A stretch of 64,000 nucleotides of DNA from Chamaecrista fasciculata (GCA_003254925.1 QANZ01007074.1:107668-171667); one strand, 5' to 3'. Positions 45,788-58,179 are shown, counted from the stretch's first letter. Notes: generated by a model not told the origin, from the sequence alone. Translations and numbers: made by a program.

Positions 45788-46362
45788 GGCAAAACACTCT
45801 TTCGTGCCCCTAATGTTTGCGGTGATTTTCAGTTATGCCCCTCACGTTTCATTTGTATCAATTGTGCCCCCAATGTGAAACGTTAGTTTCAATTATGCCC
45901 CCATCCTCGTTACTGTACTGTCTTTTGGAACTTTTGAGCTTAGATCCGTATTCGTTTCAGTTTGTTTTGATACTTAAGTTTATGGGTACTTATTTTCGGC
46001 TCCTAAGGATCATTTTGCACATGGAAATTTTGAGAAAAATGCTTCGTTTTGCTGCATTTCGTTTTGGTCCTTTTTAGGGTTCATCGGGTTCGATTTTCTT
46101 CAGATTTGGAGCTATTTTGAGCTTAATCTTTGAAATTGATCCAAGAAATCAAGTTTGTGATGTCCGAAAATTAAAACCCATATGAAATTTGATCAAAATC
46201 GAGTTCAAATCGTGCGAAAATGATGTTTTTTTGTGGATGATTGAAATTGGGGGCATAATTGAAACTAACGTTTCATATTAGGGCACAACTGACACAAATG
46301 AAACGTTAGGGGCATAACTAAAAATCACCGCAAACGTTAGCGGCACGAAAGGGTGTTTTGCC
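45788..46362. mobile_element. Mutator-type MITE, 575 bp, with target duplication
   Basis: Ends GGCAAAACACTCTTTCGTGC and its inverted copy (closing 'gggtgttttgcc'); the arms stay similar for about 120 bp through 'cggtgattttcagttatgcc'. Flanks TAAAATTTA (45779-45787) and TAAATTTTA (46363-46371) match at 8 of 9 bases, fitting a Mutator target duplication. The 80-codon frame inside is not convincing. Confidence 0.75.
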
Positions 46363-47261
46363 TAAATTTTATCTCATTGTACTTCGAAGCTTAACATTGT
46401 TTAAATTGTTAAAAGAAAATAGTGGCATGGCCAGTAATTTTTTTCTCTTCTTTATGTTAATGTCAGCTGTACTCTAAAATTTTATATTCGTGTCAATTAT
46501 ATCTTAAAACTTTAACATTTTGGGTCAATTATGCCTTTAAAAAAAATAATGTCAACATGATATCAATATTTTCCACTAACAACTTAGATGAAATTAGGCT
46601 TTAGGATAAATCGAAACAAATGTGAAACTTTAAGAGTATGATTGATAACAAATAAATTTTAGAGATATAACTAAGGCTTATCTCATAGTTTAAGGATACT
46701 AAAAATGTTCTTGCTGAGTTCAAAAGGTATTTCATTTAGAATATAAAATTTTAGGTTAAAATTTTATTTTAGTCCTTATGGGATCAATTTTATTTTACTC
46801 TCAAAACTTTTCTTTTTGGCATAACACTGAGTTTTAAGAAAGCTGATCAATTTTGTGACTTGTGAATCTTTCATCCATCCATAGTCCAAGGCACAATTTT
46901 AGGATGACCATTTTTGGGGAAGTAATTAATGACTCATGAGTTTGGGATTGTAGATAGGCTTATGAGTGATGACATGCATATCCTGATTATCCTCACATCA
47001 CCTATGTACCTTTTATCCATTTACAAACATCATCTTAAAAGTTACATCAAAATATGCAACGTCATCAATTTAATTTAAAGTTTTCTTATTATTAGTACTC
47101 TTGAGATAATTATTAAAACAAGTAAAAAATTAGAAAATAATATATATATATATATATACACANTATATATATATATACACAAATCTTAAAAAAAAAAAAC
47201 TAACAAAAACTTATCTTGCTGATTTCTAACTTTATTTTTTTTATCCAAATTATAATTTTCT
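46363..47261. other. Gene-free region
   Basis: 46430-46700 has weak 'gtcaattatatcttaaaac' repeat phrases. A (TA)n tract with a single N lies at about 47140-47185. No gene. Confidence 0.5.
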
Positions 47262-47650
47262 TTTTGTCAAAGTATAAATTTGGTCCCATATATCTTTTGT
47301 TCAGTTTCTAATGTGGTTCTGTATATCTTTTTCTTGCACTTTTAGTCACATATCTTTGCAAAAGGTCTCAATTTAGTTTCATATCATTTTTGGTCCTATA
47401 TCTTTTGATCAAATTGCAGAGTTGATCCTTTTACAAAGACATAAGGCCACTTATGCACTCGATCTAAAGATATAGGATCAATTCTACAATTGACCTAAAG
47501 ATAAGAGACAAAATCTACAACAAAAAATTATATGAGGCCAAATTGAGACCTGGTTCAAATATATGAAACCAAAAGTGCAACAAAAAATAATATGAGACCA
47601 AATTAGAAACTGAACAAAAGATATGGGATGAAATTTGCACTTTAACAATT
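47262..47650. mobile_element. Foldback MITE ('tttggtcccatat' family)
   Basis: The left arm ('aaagtataaatttggtccca', 'ttttgttcagtttctaatg') is mirrored at the right ('cattagaaactgaacaaaa'-like, then 'gatgaaatttgcacttta'). The arms are about 150 bp with mismatches. No ORF. Related to 14940-15215. Confidence 0.65.
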
Positions 47651-49989
47651 TCTTTTCACTTATTTATTTTAACAGTTTGGAAAATAAAAACGAAAAGATT
47701 TTCACATTGAATATTTAATATAATTATATTTTTAGTTTTAAAATAAAACACTTGATTACATTGAATCAACTTTCAACTCATTAATTCACGCTTTTGGTGT
47801 TTATATAAAGGATTTATCTAACATGTGTCCTTAGAGCATATTTTAAGGTTTCTTCTGATTGGTTAGTAGAGCATTTCATATCTTAAAATTTACGAAAATT
47901 CATTTAAAAAATAATTTTTAATGTTTGAAAATTCACTTAACCAATTAAAAAAAATCTTAACATGTGTCATAAGGGGCAAATGTTAGAACAACCTTTATTT
48001 AAAACTTGAAATATGCTTCTTCTGGAAAGTCCTGAGATTTCCTTGACGCAGGAAGTGGAAAAGTAAGAGGAAGAATCCCACGAAAGGCAGTTCAGTCGTC
48101 AATGTATTTCATTCATGTCTTATTCAGTTACAATCTACAAACATCATCTTAAAAGTTACAATTAAAAAATGCAACGTCATCAATTTTTAACTTTAAAATT
48201 TTCTAATTAATATTCTTAAAATAATTATTCAAACATTCAAATAATTAGAAAAAGAATTAAAAAGAGTTATAGATTAAAAACAACAACAAAAATCTATCAT
48301 GCTGGTTGCTATTTCAATTTTTTTGGCCAAATACTTGTATTGGTAATTTGGTACTAAAAGTATAAGATCAATTTTAAATTAGTTTTAAATATTTCATTTA
48401 TTTTATATTTGGCTTATATATCTTTATAAATATTTTGTCTCAAATTATTGAATAGGGTCATATTTATCTTATTTTAAATTTGAATGCAACAATTTCAAAA
48501 CTATTAAGTTATTTTTTACAAGTCATTTCTCTATCTAGTTATGCTATCATCAAACAAAATTAAATCAAGTCTAAAAAGTGAATCATTCATTTTACAGCTA
48601 AACGAGTTAAATTTGTCATATATTTTTTGTTTTAAATTCGAATGCTACAATAATTTATAAATAAGTGTTACTTTTAAAAAGTTTGTTCTCTAATTAGTTT
48701 TGACCACTAACAAATTAGATCAAATTATGTTTTAAAAGTGGATTATTTTGAGACAAAATGAAAAATTGTGAAACATATAAGATTAATTTGAAACAAATAA
48801 AATATATAGAACCAATTTAAAATTAATCACATATTTTCAGAGATCAAAATGAGTATTTGATCATTTTTTAAGCCATGAATCTTTTGTTTTGGGCCCAACT
48901 AGTTTTTTTTCAACTATAGATTTCTCTTACCTATCTATGTAATGGTCTAGGCAAAGATTAATCTCATTCGGATCAGGAGCAAACAATTAAAGCATTTCCC
49001 ACACTATTGACTCTAATACTTAAATATAAGTCTCTTGACTTAAAGTACAGCTCACCTATCACTACACCTAACATTTTTTGATAATTAGTTTCTTTCACTC
49101 ATCCACTTTAATAATTTGAGCCGGATACGATAAAACTCTCTTCTCCAAATCAAATCAAAATTTATTGGTTAAATTGAAACAATCCCCACTAGTTAAATTA
49201 CGTATTTGTCGAGGTCTATTTTTTAATTTTCAAAATGCAACAATACTTCTATCAGTTCTATGTTAGTACTAATAAAGCAATAAGTTACTAGTTATAAAAA
49301 GAACCTTTTATTTTGTAGTGTTAATTTAAAACTTAAAAGTATGCTTCTTCTGGAAAATCCTGAGATTTCCTTGACGCAGGAAATGGAAAAGGAAGAAGAA
49401 GATTCCCACGAAAGGCAGTTTCAAAATTATGTCTTGTAGTTAAACTTTGATTTCGCCTCTCCATTCTCGAACATTGTCTTCTATTCAAACCCAACGTCAC
49501 AAAATTTGATGACATACTTTGATGGATCAACATTTTGGGTATGTGACAAAATTTGAATTTCGGTTTGCAAGAAAAACAAAAAAGAGAAGAAACAAGAATA
49601 GAAAATTAAGAGAATGCTTAACCGTTAAGATAATATTGCAAGTTGCAACCTTCCCAAAATTGGGTCAATTAAATTATTTAATATAAAATGGAATTTACTT
49701 TAAAGTCAAGGAACTAAAAGGTATAATTTAACATTCATATAAAAAAAATAAAATGAAAATATCTATATTTATATTAGTATGATCAAAACCTCTTTTGATC
49801 AACCATACGAGTGAAACTTAGTGGTTTCTATCTTAACTAAGTGATGGGAAAATGAATTCCGCATTTGCGTATGGAAAACATTATGTGGCCAACTATTTTA
49901 TCTTTAAGTGGAGGACCCGCGGTGGAGAAATTAGTCATTATTTCCTACGGTGGATATCCTTGTTTATATATAAAAAAGCCTCTTTTTGA
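47651..49989. repeat. Gene-free AT-rich region with a duplicated ~105-bp segment
   Basis: 48015-48105 and 49338-49425 share 'tatgcttcttctggaaa' and 'cctgagatttccttgacgca', then 'ggcagtt', at over 85% identity. On the minus strand both stay open in the same frame and encode similar peptides (PASRKSQDFPEEAYF at the end), so this may be an old duplicated exon. The protein is not recognised. The rest is AT-rich with nothing supported. Confidence 0.45.
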
Positions 49990-50595
49990 CTCCTAATATT
50001 TGTTCAAAATTCTGTTTTAGTCATTAGTGTTTTACAATATGCCCATTTTGGTCCCTAATTATAGAATATGATTATATCTCGTTTCAATTCTGAATGTAGC
50101 AAAATTAGAGCTACGAGTTACTCTTGACGAGTTTTTTCTTTGTTCAGCTGGGGTCATCGACAAACGAGGTCAAATAATACTCTAAAAGTTGGTATTTGTG
50201 TTTTGACCGAACTTATTTTTGGCAAACTATTTGACTTTCTTTGTCTTCGATCTTAAATGGACAAAGAAAAAAGTTGTCAAGAATAAATCACAGCTTTGAT
50301 TTTGTTGCATTCGAACTTGAAATAAAAAAGTTATGACCAACTTCATGAAATGAGCAGCTTACTTTTGAACCCTATTTCAGGCTCGATTTGACCTCGCCAA
50401 CCAACACCCCAACTGGATAGAGAAAGAACTCATCAAGAACAACTCATAGCTTTAACTTCGTCACATTAATACTTGAAACGAGAGAGATATGACAATATTC
50501 AATGGTTAGAAACTAATCGTAAAATCTATTAGGAAACATTAGGGATTAAAATTGAATTGATGAGAAATACTAATGACCAAAATGGAACAAAAAAA
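49990..50595. mobile_element. Foldback element with ~250-bp arms
   Basis: Left-arm motifs ('cattttggtccctaa', 'atatctcgtttcaa', 'gcaaaattagagctacgag', 'ggggtcatcgacaaacgagg') reappear inverted on the right ('cctcgccaaccaacacccca', 'ctcatagctttaacttcgtc', 'ttgaaacgagagagatat', 'gaccaaaatgg'). No ORF. Probably non-autonomous, of Mutator type. Confidence 0.6.
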
Positions 50596-51980
50596 ATAAT
50601 AATTATATAAATAGAATTTGAGATAAACATTCGGAACTTATATAAAATTTTGACCATGTTATTATACATAATTTTGAAGTTCTTTAGTAGTTGGTCTCTC
50701 AAATTAATCATATATATATATATATATATATATATTATACTGTTATATATGTCTAAAAATTCTTTTGGTCGGTAAAAAAATAATTTAATTAAAAATTATA
50801 AAAATTCACATCATTTCGAATTGTATAATATTAAAGAAAAATATAAGATGATAAAATAATACTGAATTAAATTTTTTTGAATAATTTATTGTTGTTTTTT
50901 AATTTTATTTTAAAAAATTCTAAAGTTCTTTATAAATTTAAAATTTAAAATAATATTTGTTCATATAACTCACCATATTATAAGTTTAACATGCTTTATT
51001 TTTATTAAAAAATTGTATCCAAGTCTAACCTTGACTAAAATAATTCTTTATTAACTCTTTTGTATATTTTTCCAAGATTAAATTAAAGTTTAACAGTTTG
51101 AATTTGTCGTCTCGTCATAACCATTGACATGAATTTAACAAATCAAAAACAAATAATATCACGTGAGATTTATGATTAAACTGAAACTAACAAATTGTGA
51201 CTCCATTTAGGTGGACTTGGATCCTTTGACCGTTTATGTTTAACAAGATAATGTCATGTTTTTGTGTTTTTGAGAGAACAGTTTTCTCTTGAACTTCGTA
51301 ATTTTTTTTTTAAATTAAGATTTAAGAGTTATCTAATATATCTCTCCTCGATAACAATGATTAATTTTCTCATTGGATTAGAGACACCTTGAAGATGATT
51401 AATCCTCTCATTGGATTAGAGACACCTTGAAGGATAAGACAACTTACTCCAATTGAAGGTTTCTATATTCAAAATTAAAAATCAAACCACTCGTAAATCC
51501 GTCATAAACAAACAAATGCCAAACATTTCCAATATAAATTTGCTTTCAACATCTTCAATTCAGATCTATTCATCTGCATGCTAAGTGATTTGAATGTTGC
51601 TTCCAATCAGGGATAATGCTGCACCAAACCAATGTTGAAAGTCTGAAATAGTTCTCAGTTAAAGGATTATAAATCAAGGCAGGGAAAGAACATCCCACAG
51701 GACTTATGAGCAGTTTCTTAAGTTGGTATCAGTCTATTATGTTTTCAATAAAATCATACTATAAATATATTTTTTCAACTCAGCAACCAATAGTTCACTC
51801 CTTTAAAACAATCACTCATTATTATGTAATAATTTGTCCAAAGACGAACCTAGTAACAAACATTTTTAAAAAACAACATCTAAGTTTTCTCCAAGAACAT
51901 ATGGTGAATTGGCATAAAACTGAGAAGTAAATTAACAAAACTTAAGGTCACTGATGAAAATGGGTGCATCAGCCTTAGAC
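50596..51980. other. Gene-free region downstream of mitochondrial L27
   Basis: A (TA)n tract lies at about 50710-50735. 51355-51432 is a tandem pair of a ~40-bp unit ('tctcattggattagagacac' plus 'cttgaa'). 51700-51980 includes the L27 3'UTR. Nothing else was supported. Confidence 0.5.
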
Positions 51981-52766
51981 TTATGCAGATACTTTTGGCT
52001 CAGATGCAGCAATATTTGCATACACTGGGTGGAGGACATGACCTTCCTTAGGCTCAACATGCACCCACTTGCGACCGGTCAGTTTGTTTCTTTCAAACTT
52101 CACCCAGCCTTCTTTCAAAGCAAAGAGAGTATGATCTTTCCCGAGTCCGACATAGTTTCCTGGATGAAATCGGGTGCCGCGTTGTCGTACAATGATATTT
52201 CCCGGTATTACTCTCTGCAGAATAAACAAAGAGTTGTGCAATGAGTTCTGCTGCCACATTCTTAGAATGTCATGGTTCCATTTATATCTAACTGGATCAG
52301 GCAGCATTAGCAAGCATAACTTGTGTCAATTTTTAAGGCCCAAATCCCAAATTCAACTCATGATTAGGTCTAGTTCCTTATGTTCATCGATTGTTGGCTA
52401 TGATGTATGATACTCTTGCTTAAAACACCAATATCATACCTCACCACCAAATTTTTTAACTCCAAGATACTTGGGGTTCGAGTCCCGTCCGTTCTTTGTG
52501 GATCCAGCTGTCTTTTTGGTAGCCCACCGTCTGAATACCACACTCAATCCTTCTCCAGAAACATCTAAACTCAAATAAATAACAAAAGAAAGAAAAAAAA
52601 ACAAGAAGAAGAAATCAATACATCTCATCTTATGTTTAGAAAGTACAATAAGTAGCCAATTTTGCAATCACAAATTTATACCACATGAGTTTCTGTATAC
52701 AGGAGCATTTGAAACAAGATCCTTGATATTCAACCTTCTGCATAATGATGCTGCAAAATTCATCAT
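51981..52766 (-). CDS. Mitochondrial 50S ribosomal protein L27 (bL27m)
   Basis: Exons on the minus strand: 52682-52766, 52440-52564, 51981-52214, all with GT-AG joins; 147 aa. Residues from [20 protein letters not shown] through GVKKFGGE, then [18 protein letters not shown] and [15 protein letters not shown], are the conserved bL27 body that sits near the peptidyl-transferase centre. The N-terminal 35-40 residues ([19 protein letters not shown]) are rich in Arg, Leu and Ser and acid-poor, a plausible mitochondrial presequence. ATGATG at the start leaves two possible initiators. Upstream, the acceptor 'tatttcag/GTGG' at 52784 joins to a 5'UTR exon at 54686. The gene is nuclear. Confidence 0.95.
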
Positions 52767-52784
52767 TTTTTGCTAAGGAACCAC

Positions 52785-54685
52785 CTGAAATACACACAAA
52801 CACAACAGTCCTGGAAAAGATTAACTAATGAGAAAACCAATCAATAATGACAATGACCTAAGTTCATCAGAGAATTGAATATACTTAATAAGGGAGGTTA
52901 TGTTAGTATTGAAGTAACAATCTATAAGAAGGGGAAATTAACGACACGATAATTTACGCACAATGTAATCCAACCTAGTAGCCACTTACATCAACTATCC
53001 CACATAATCTTAAGCCAAGTAATCTCACGGAGATTCTAACAATTCAAGAAGACACTAATATCTACACAAATATCAACAACAACGCAAAAAGCCAATCTTT
53101 TGCAACCAAGAACTATAATAGTGTTTGTTTTCACACCACATGAGTTCGAATCCACCTCAATCCATAAATGGGGAGAAAGTCTATCATATCCACCTCGACT
53201 TGAAACTGGGGAGAAAATCGTATCATCACCTCAACTCGACACCAGGGAGCACGAAGCACCCAATGATAATAGCACATAGTTTGACTTATCGTGATCCTCA
53301 ATTGAAAATACCAGTTACATGTTTAATCGCTTTCACTCATTCATAATTATCACAGAATCTCAACAAATAAGAATAACACAACCAAAAAACACAGTTATCA
53401 TTCGCAACAAATCAGTCTCACACAATTAGTTTAATTGATTCAGTCATCCGTCTCAACCCATCACCGGGGAGTAATATATCATCCATCTCAACCCTTCACA
53501 AGGGAGTATCACATATTCTGTTTCTACTCATGCGTGAGGAGTTTTCATCATAACTTTTCTGTCTCAATCCGTCACATGGGAGCATGCGCACACACATCCA
53601 TTTCTCAATCAAATTATATGATCAATGACATCTCATTTTTTCACTCCATAAGTTCAAACCAAAGCCAACACAATTTCTATGCTTTTATACCCGTCTTAAC
53701 TTATGTTGGAATTTGTATAAAAGCATATTCACCATTCAACAATGACATTCAAAAATAGAGCATTCACATCCATCTCATAATCATACAAATAGGGAAGCAA
53801 AACCTTATAGATGCCAACAATTTCTTTTATTTAAACCGTTCACCTAATTTCAAGACTAGAGTACAAAACTAATCTCTGTGCATATATGTGCAATTCATAG
53901 TTACATAAAAAATTTGGCCAATTCATTTTACATTCAGGAATAGCAATTTTTTTAAATAAACAAACCCTCAAACAGGGAAAGGATGAGAAACCACTCACCT
54001 TGGCTAAATGTAAGCAAGCCTGCTCCTTGAGCTTCCTACCACAATTTGAAGCCGGTGAATCTACATATGTAAGCATATGTTTAGCCACATTAACATGTGC
54101 ACCGCTAAGGCTCAAAGTGCCGACTAATGCAACTCACATGTTTGATTCTCTCTACAAGTTCCAAAATGCCATTCTAGGCCAAGTAATCCATCTAAAAGCC
54201 CTTCAAGACCTAACTCTAGTCACAACCTTCCATTTACAACTTAAAGTCTCTCTTAAATTCAAGAATCATGAAACAAAAGCTAGGGAGACTTGGGTAATTA
54301 ATTTGGTAGTTTCAATTAAATGTTTAAACGTTTTATAATTCAAAGGAACAAGGCTGTTCATCAAACTTCACAATTTAGCCAAAACCCCCCAAACCAAACA
54401 ACATCACCCAATAAGTCAAAATTCCAATTATTCATGGTGAATATGCATCAATAGTCATTCTATGAACTTACTAAAACCATTTAATTAGGAAAACTTGAAA
54501 TTTCAAGTGACCCTGACTTTTCTAGTTCATGAACCATGAAGTATGGAGTTTCTAACTAGCCAACTCAAGATTTACGGGTTAGATTGTGATGAAGATACTC
54601 TTCTAATTAATCAAAGTGGAGGAGCAAATCAGACTTTTTGATGAGGCAAAATAGAGAAAGAGAAGGAGAAAAAAAAAAGGGTTAC
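52785..54685 (-). other. 5'UTR intron of L27 with degenerate ~40-bp tandem motif
   Basis: Intron of 1.9 kb inferred from the acceptor at 52784 and the donor CCTTG/GTAACC at 54685. Between 53120 and 53600 a loose unit, 'catc..tctcaaccc..tcac..ggggagta', recurs at least six times with variable spacing. No gene inside. Confidence 0.5.
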
Positions 54686-54810
54686 CAAGGGGAGGGACGA
54701 GGTGGCCGGAGGTGGTGGCTCGTCGTCGGTGGTGGTGGCCGATCGGCGCTGAGTGAAGGGTAGCGTTGAGTGAGAAGAGAAAATGGGAGCGGAGGAGCTG
54801 CGCGTTATAG
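54686..54810 (-). other. 5'UTR exon of L27
   Basis: GC-rich minus-strand leader ('ccgatcggccaccaccac', 'ctccggccacctcgtcc') ending at a good donor, CCTTG/GTAACC. Its start is not defined. A MITE begins about 40 bp further upstream. Confidence 0.5.
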
Positions 54811-54850
54811 AATATGAGAGTGAGAGATGAGAGGCCTTGCTTTTATTTTA

Positions 54851-55270
54851 GGGTGAATTACATTTTGATACCCTATTTTATGAACTGATTTCACTTTGGT
54901 ACCATGTTCTTTTAAAAGTGACACTTTGATATCCTGTTCTTTACACCGTTAACATTTTGGTACCCTATTCTTTCAAAAGTGACATTTTGGTACCATATTC
55001 TTTGCACCGTTAACACTTTGGTACCTTGTGCTATGGACCGATTTCACTTTAGTATCATGTTCTTTCACGATTTGTTATTCTATTCTATTTTTTTAGGGTA
55101 CCAAAGTGTTAACAGTGCAAATAACAAGGTACCAAAATGTCACTTTTGAAAGACAGGATACCAAAATGTTAACGGTGTAAAGAACATGGTACCAAAGTGT
55201 CACTTTGGAAAGAACAGTATACCAAAATAAAATCGGTCCATAGAATAGGGTACCAAAGTATAATTTACCC
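54851..55270. mobile_element. Mutator-type foldback MITE, 420 bp, perfect 9-bp target duplication
   Basis: Begins GGGTGAATTACATTTTG and ends with the inverted CAAAGTATAATTTACCC. Arms over 150 bp long carry repeated 'ttggtaccctattctt' and 'acaccgttaacattttgg' units. TTTATTTTA flanks both sides (54842-54850, 55271-55279). It lies just upstream of the L27 leader. Confidence 0.85.
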
Positions 55271-56932
55271 TTTATTTTAAGAAAAACAAACTTTCTTTCT
55301 TAGCTGAATTAATTTTTAGTTTTTTTTAATATTTAATTACTATCAATTTTAACTTCAAAATTTTATATTTTATTATTTTTTAATAATTTAATGATAAACT
55401 AGTATGAACCCCGTGTGATGCACGGGTTGTGATTGCTTCGGATAAACATATATTATGAGCTTCATTGTACAAGAGTATATAATATAAACATTAAAAAACA
55501 CACATACACAAACTACATGTGATGAATAAATAAAAGGAGAATAACTAAAAAACAAAATATAGATGGTAATTAGTGACATTAAATATCGATGACAAAAGTA
55601 GATTAAGGCAACGTTCAAGGCCGAGAAAAACTGCCTTGGATAATTTAATGATAAATTATATTATATTTTTCAATATATTTTTAGCTGAATTAATTTTTAG
55701 TTTTATTTTTAATATTTAATTACTATCAATTTTAACTTCAAAATTTTTGTATTTTTATTATTTTTATTAAATTTTTTAATAATTTAATGATAAATTATAT
55801 TATATTTTTCAATATATTTTTTTATAAATTTTATATTATATATTAGTAATCATATGAAATCTGTTGTTAATATTGATTAAATTTAGATCAAATAATAAAA
55901 ATCATCAAAATATAAAAATTTAAAAACAAAATTAAAAATAAATAAAAAATAGAAATGAAATTAAAATATATGTAATTTTTTTTAAAAAAAAATTATTATC
56001 TTAAAAATAATTAATATTCTATTTTCTTCAAAAAAATTTCACCTCCAAAATTATTTGAAAAGGTGACAGTCAAATTTTATTTCATAATTTATATAAAATT
56101 TTTCGCTCTATTTATTCTTAAATTTTTATCACAATTCACAACTTTAAAAAATTCATAGAGTTCAATTATAATATTACTTTTGCCAAAAAAAAATTCTAGT
56201 TCCAAAAATCCCCCCATTAAATTACCTTAAAAACTCTAATAAAACCCCTATAAATTAATTTTAAATCCTAATGATCCGAAAATTCTCATTCTTAATTTTG
56301 AATTGATGACCTATCAAAGTCTTATTGTTTTTGTATAAATCTAACAGTTTGATGCACTCTTCTAATCTCAGATTATCCACGTATTTTCACCCTTCTCCTT
56401 TTCAAATATGGCTCTAAGTAATATACATGATCATAAATGTTGCAAATCTATATAGATTGAACAAGTATCAAATATTTGCTAAAAAAAAAGAAGCAAGTAT
56501 CAAATATCAACCATTCACTTTTTCCTTCATCTAGCAGAAACCTGGCTACATAACCCTAATTTGATGTTGCTACCATATATAGACTAAACAAGTTCAATGG
56601 AATAATTATAGACTAAACAAGTTCAATGGAATAATTTATAAAATGTTATTGGATAATTTATTCTATCTCTATTCTCTGGTTGTCACTAACATGTTAATTT
56701 AAGTAGAAAACCAGCAAGGTTAATGTGTAATACTAGATTTTGTAATCACAATTTTATGTTGAGCAAGGTTAATTTGTGATTGCTTAGCGTTTTACTTGCC
56801 TCATTTTATTCAAGATAAAAATTTAGTTTGGGTTAAGTAGAAATAAAATTTAGCGCATCCATCCATTCCATTTATTATATATATACAGCTATAAACTTGT
56901 TGATTTCACAACAATATATTTCTTGTCTCTTA
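55271..56932. repeat. AT-rich gene-free region with a probable Helitron 3' end
   Basis: On the minus strand, a hairpin ACCCGTGCATCACACGGGG is followed by 'ttcatactag' then T, i.e. a GC-rich hairpin about ten bases before CTAG, which is the 3' terminus of plant Helitrons (end at 55399). The 5' TC end was not located. 55298-55396 and 55680-55800 are direct repeats ('tagctgaattaatttttag', 'tttaattactatcaatttt'). A 30-bp direct repeat ('actaaacaagttcaatgg') lies at about 56580-56635. Confidence 0.45.
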
Positions 56933-57322
56933 GGCTCCGTTTGCTAGACTGTAAATGAGTTTTACATTGTAAAACTACACGAATTTCGAGACTTTCATGT
57001 GTTTGGTATGGTAATTTAAACTATGTAAAGTGGATTACAATGTAAAGGGTTTTACATTACATAGGCCATTTTTCTTTACTTCACATTTCTGATGTAATCC
57101 AAGTCTACCTAGGGAATTATGGTAGAATTCCTAATTTGCCCCTCTCACTCTCATCCCATTTTCTCCCCCTAAGGTGGCCGGCGACAGCGGCGGCGGTTGA
57201 CGGCGGCGACGGCCACCGTGGACCACCGTGGACGGCAGCGACGGCCANTTTTCCTTTCCCTCACAATTTTTCCCTTGTAAAACCCTTTCCTTTACATACC
57301 CAAAAGCATACCAAACGGAGCT
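56933..57322. mobile_element. PIF/Harbinger (Tourist-like) MITE with TTA target duplication
   Basis: The left end GGCTCCGTTTGCTAG and right end (inverted) AGCTCCGTTTGGTA are flanked by TTA at 56930-56932 and 57323-57325. Inner arms repeat 'gtaaaaccctttacattg'-like sequence in both orientations. A GC-rich patch of CGGCGG/GACGGC repeats (57175-57247) with a single N at 57248 lies in the middle. The 85-codon frame through it is not a gene. Confidence 0.65.
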
Positions 57323-58179
57323 TTAGGGTTTTTTGCGACCAGCTTTTTGGCAGCAACCCCCCTCCCTCATCTTTTCTTCTTGTTCTAGTATAATATCTCC
57401 TCTTTGAATAAAAGTTCCTTCCTTTCTTAGATGTAAGTTTCTTCTATCAATAGTGAGATAGTACTTTGTCGTAAGAGATTTACTTTTTTCTTCAACATAT
57501 TTGAACTTACAGCTTAAATTAGTAAAAAAGAAGATGACATTGAAGATTTTTCAAAAAGAATGACAAAGTGTTTTGCCGTGTAGAATTTATTTATAATCAT
57601 ATTTTTATTTTAAATGTTATAATTCTTTTGATTTGGACTATAAGTCTTTTTCTTTGAAATTAGAATTTAAGTTGTATTGTCAGATCGTCGTTTTCTATTG
57701 ATTTTGATGAAGGCCTAATTAAGTTCGTGTTTTTAGCCTATTTTTATTTGGTTTCCTTTTTTTCGTTTTGCTAGTTTACTTTTGACTGTTTCCTTTGTAA
57801 TTTGATCCAAAAAAATATTAGCAATAATATTGAACTATAGGTTTTCATAATATTATGAGAATGGAATTATTATAGCATTTTTTTTATGTTTGACATTTTT
57901 GGACTGGGCCGGCCACAAGAGGGCCAGGGTAAAAGCCCAAACACACAAGGGAGGAAACAATTAGCAACCAAAACGACATGCAAACAGGCTCACACTACCC
58001 CAGAGACAAGAACAGAACAGAAACGAAGAATAAACGACAACCAAAACTCTGGCAACACACTAGAGAAGAAAAACTACCAACCAAATCTTATGTTCGTTAT
58101 TTGCAGAACAAAATGGAATTGAGCTCAAATGCTAATGTCTCCAATTTTATCATTCATGAAAATAAACTTAAAAAAAAAA
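57323..58179. other. Gene-free region
   Basis: No supported gene. The short frames at 57886-58418 resemble no known protein; 57900-58050 has locally higher GC but no homology that I recognise. Confidence 0.5.

Noticed and set aside
51981-52313. Single 110-aa minus-strand ORF starting [12 protein letters not shown] as the L27 protein start
   Set aside because: Its first part is intron; the conserved RVIPGN exon begins after the acceptor at 52215, and two upstream exons complete the protein.
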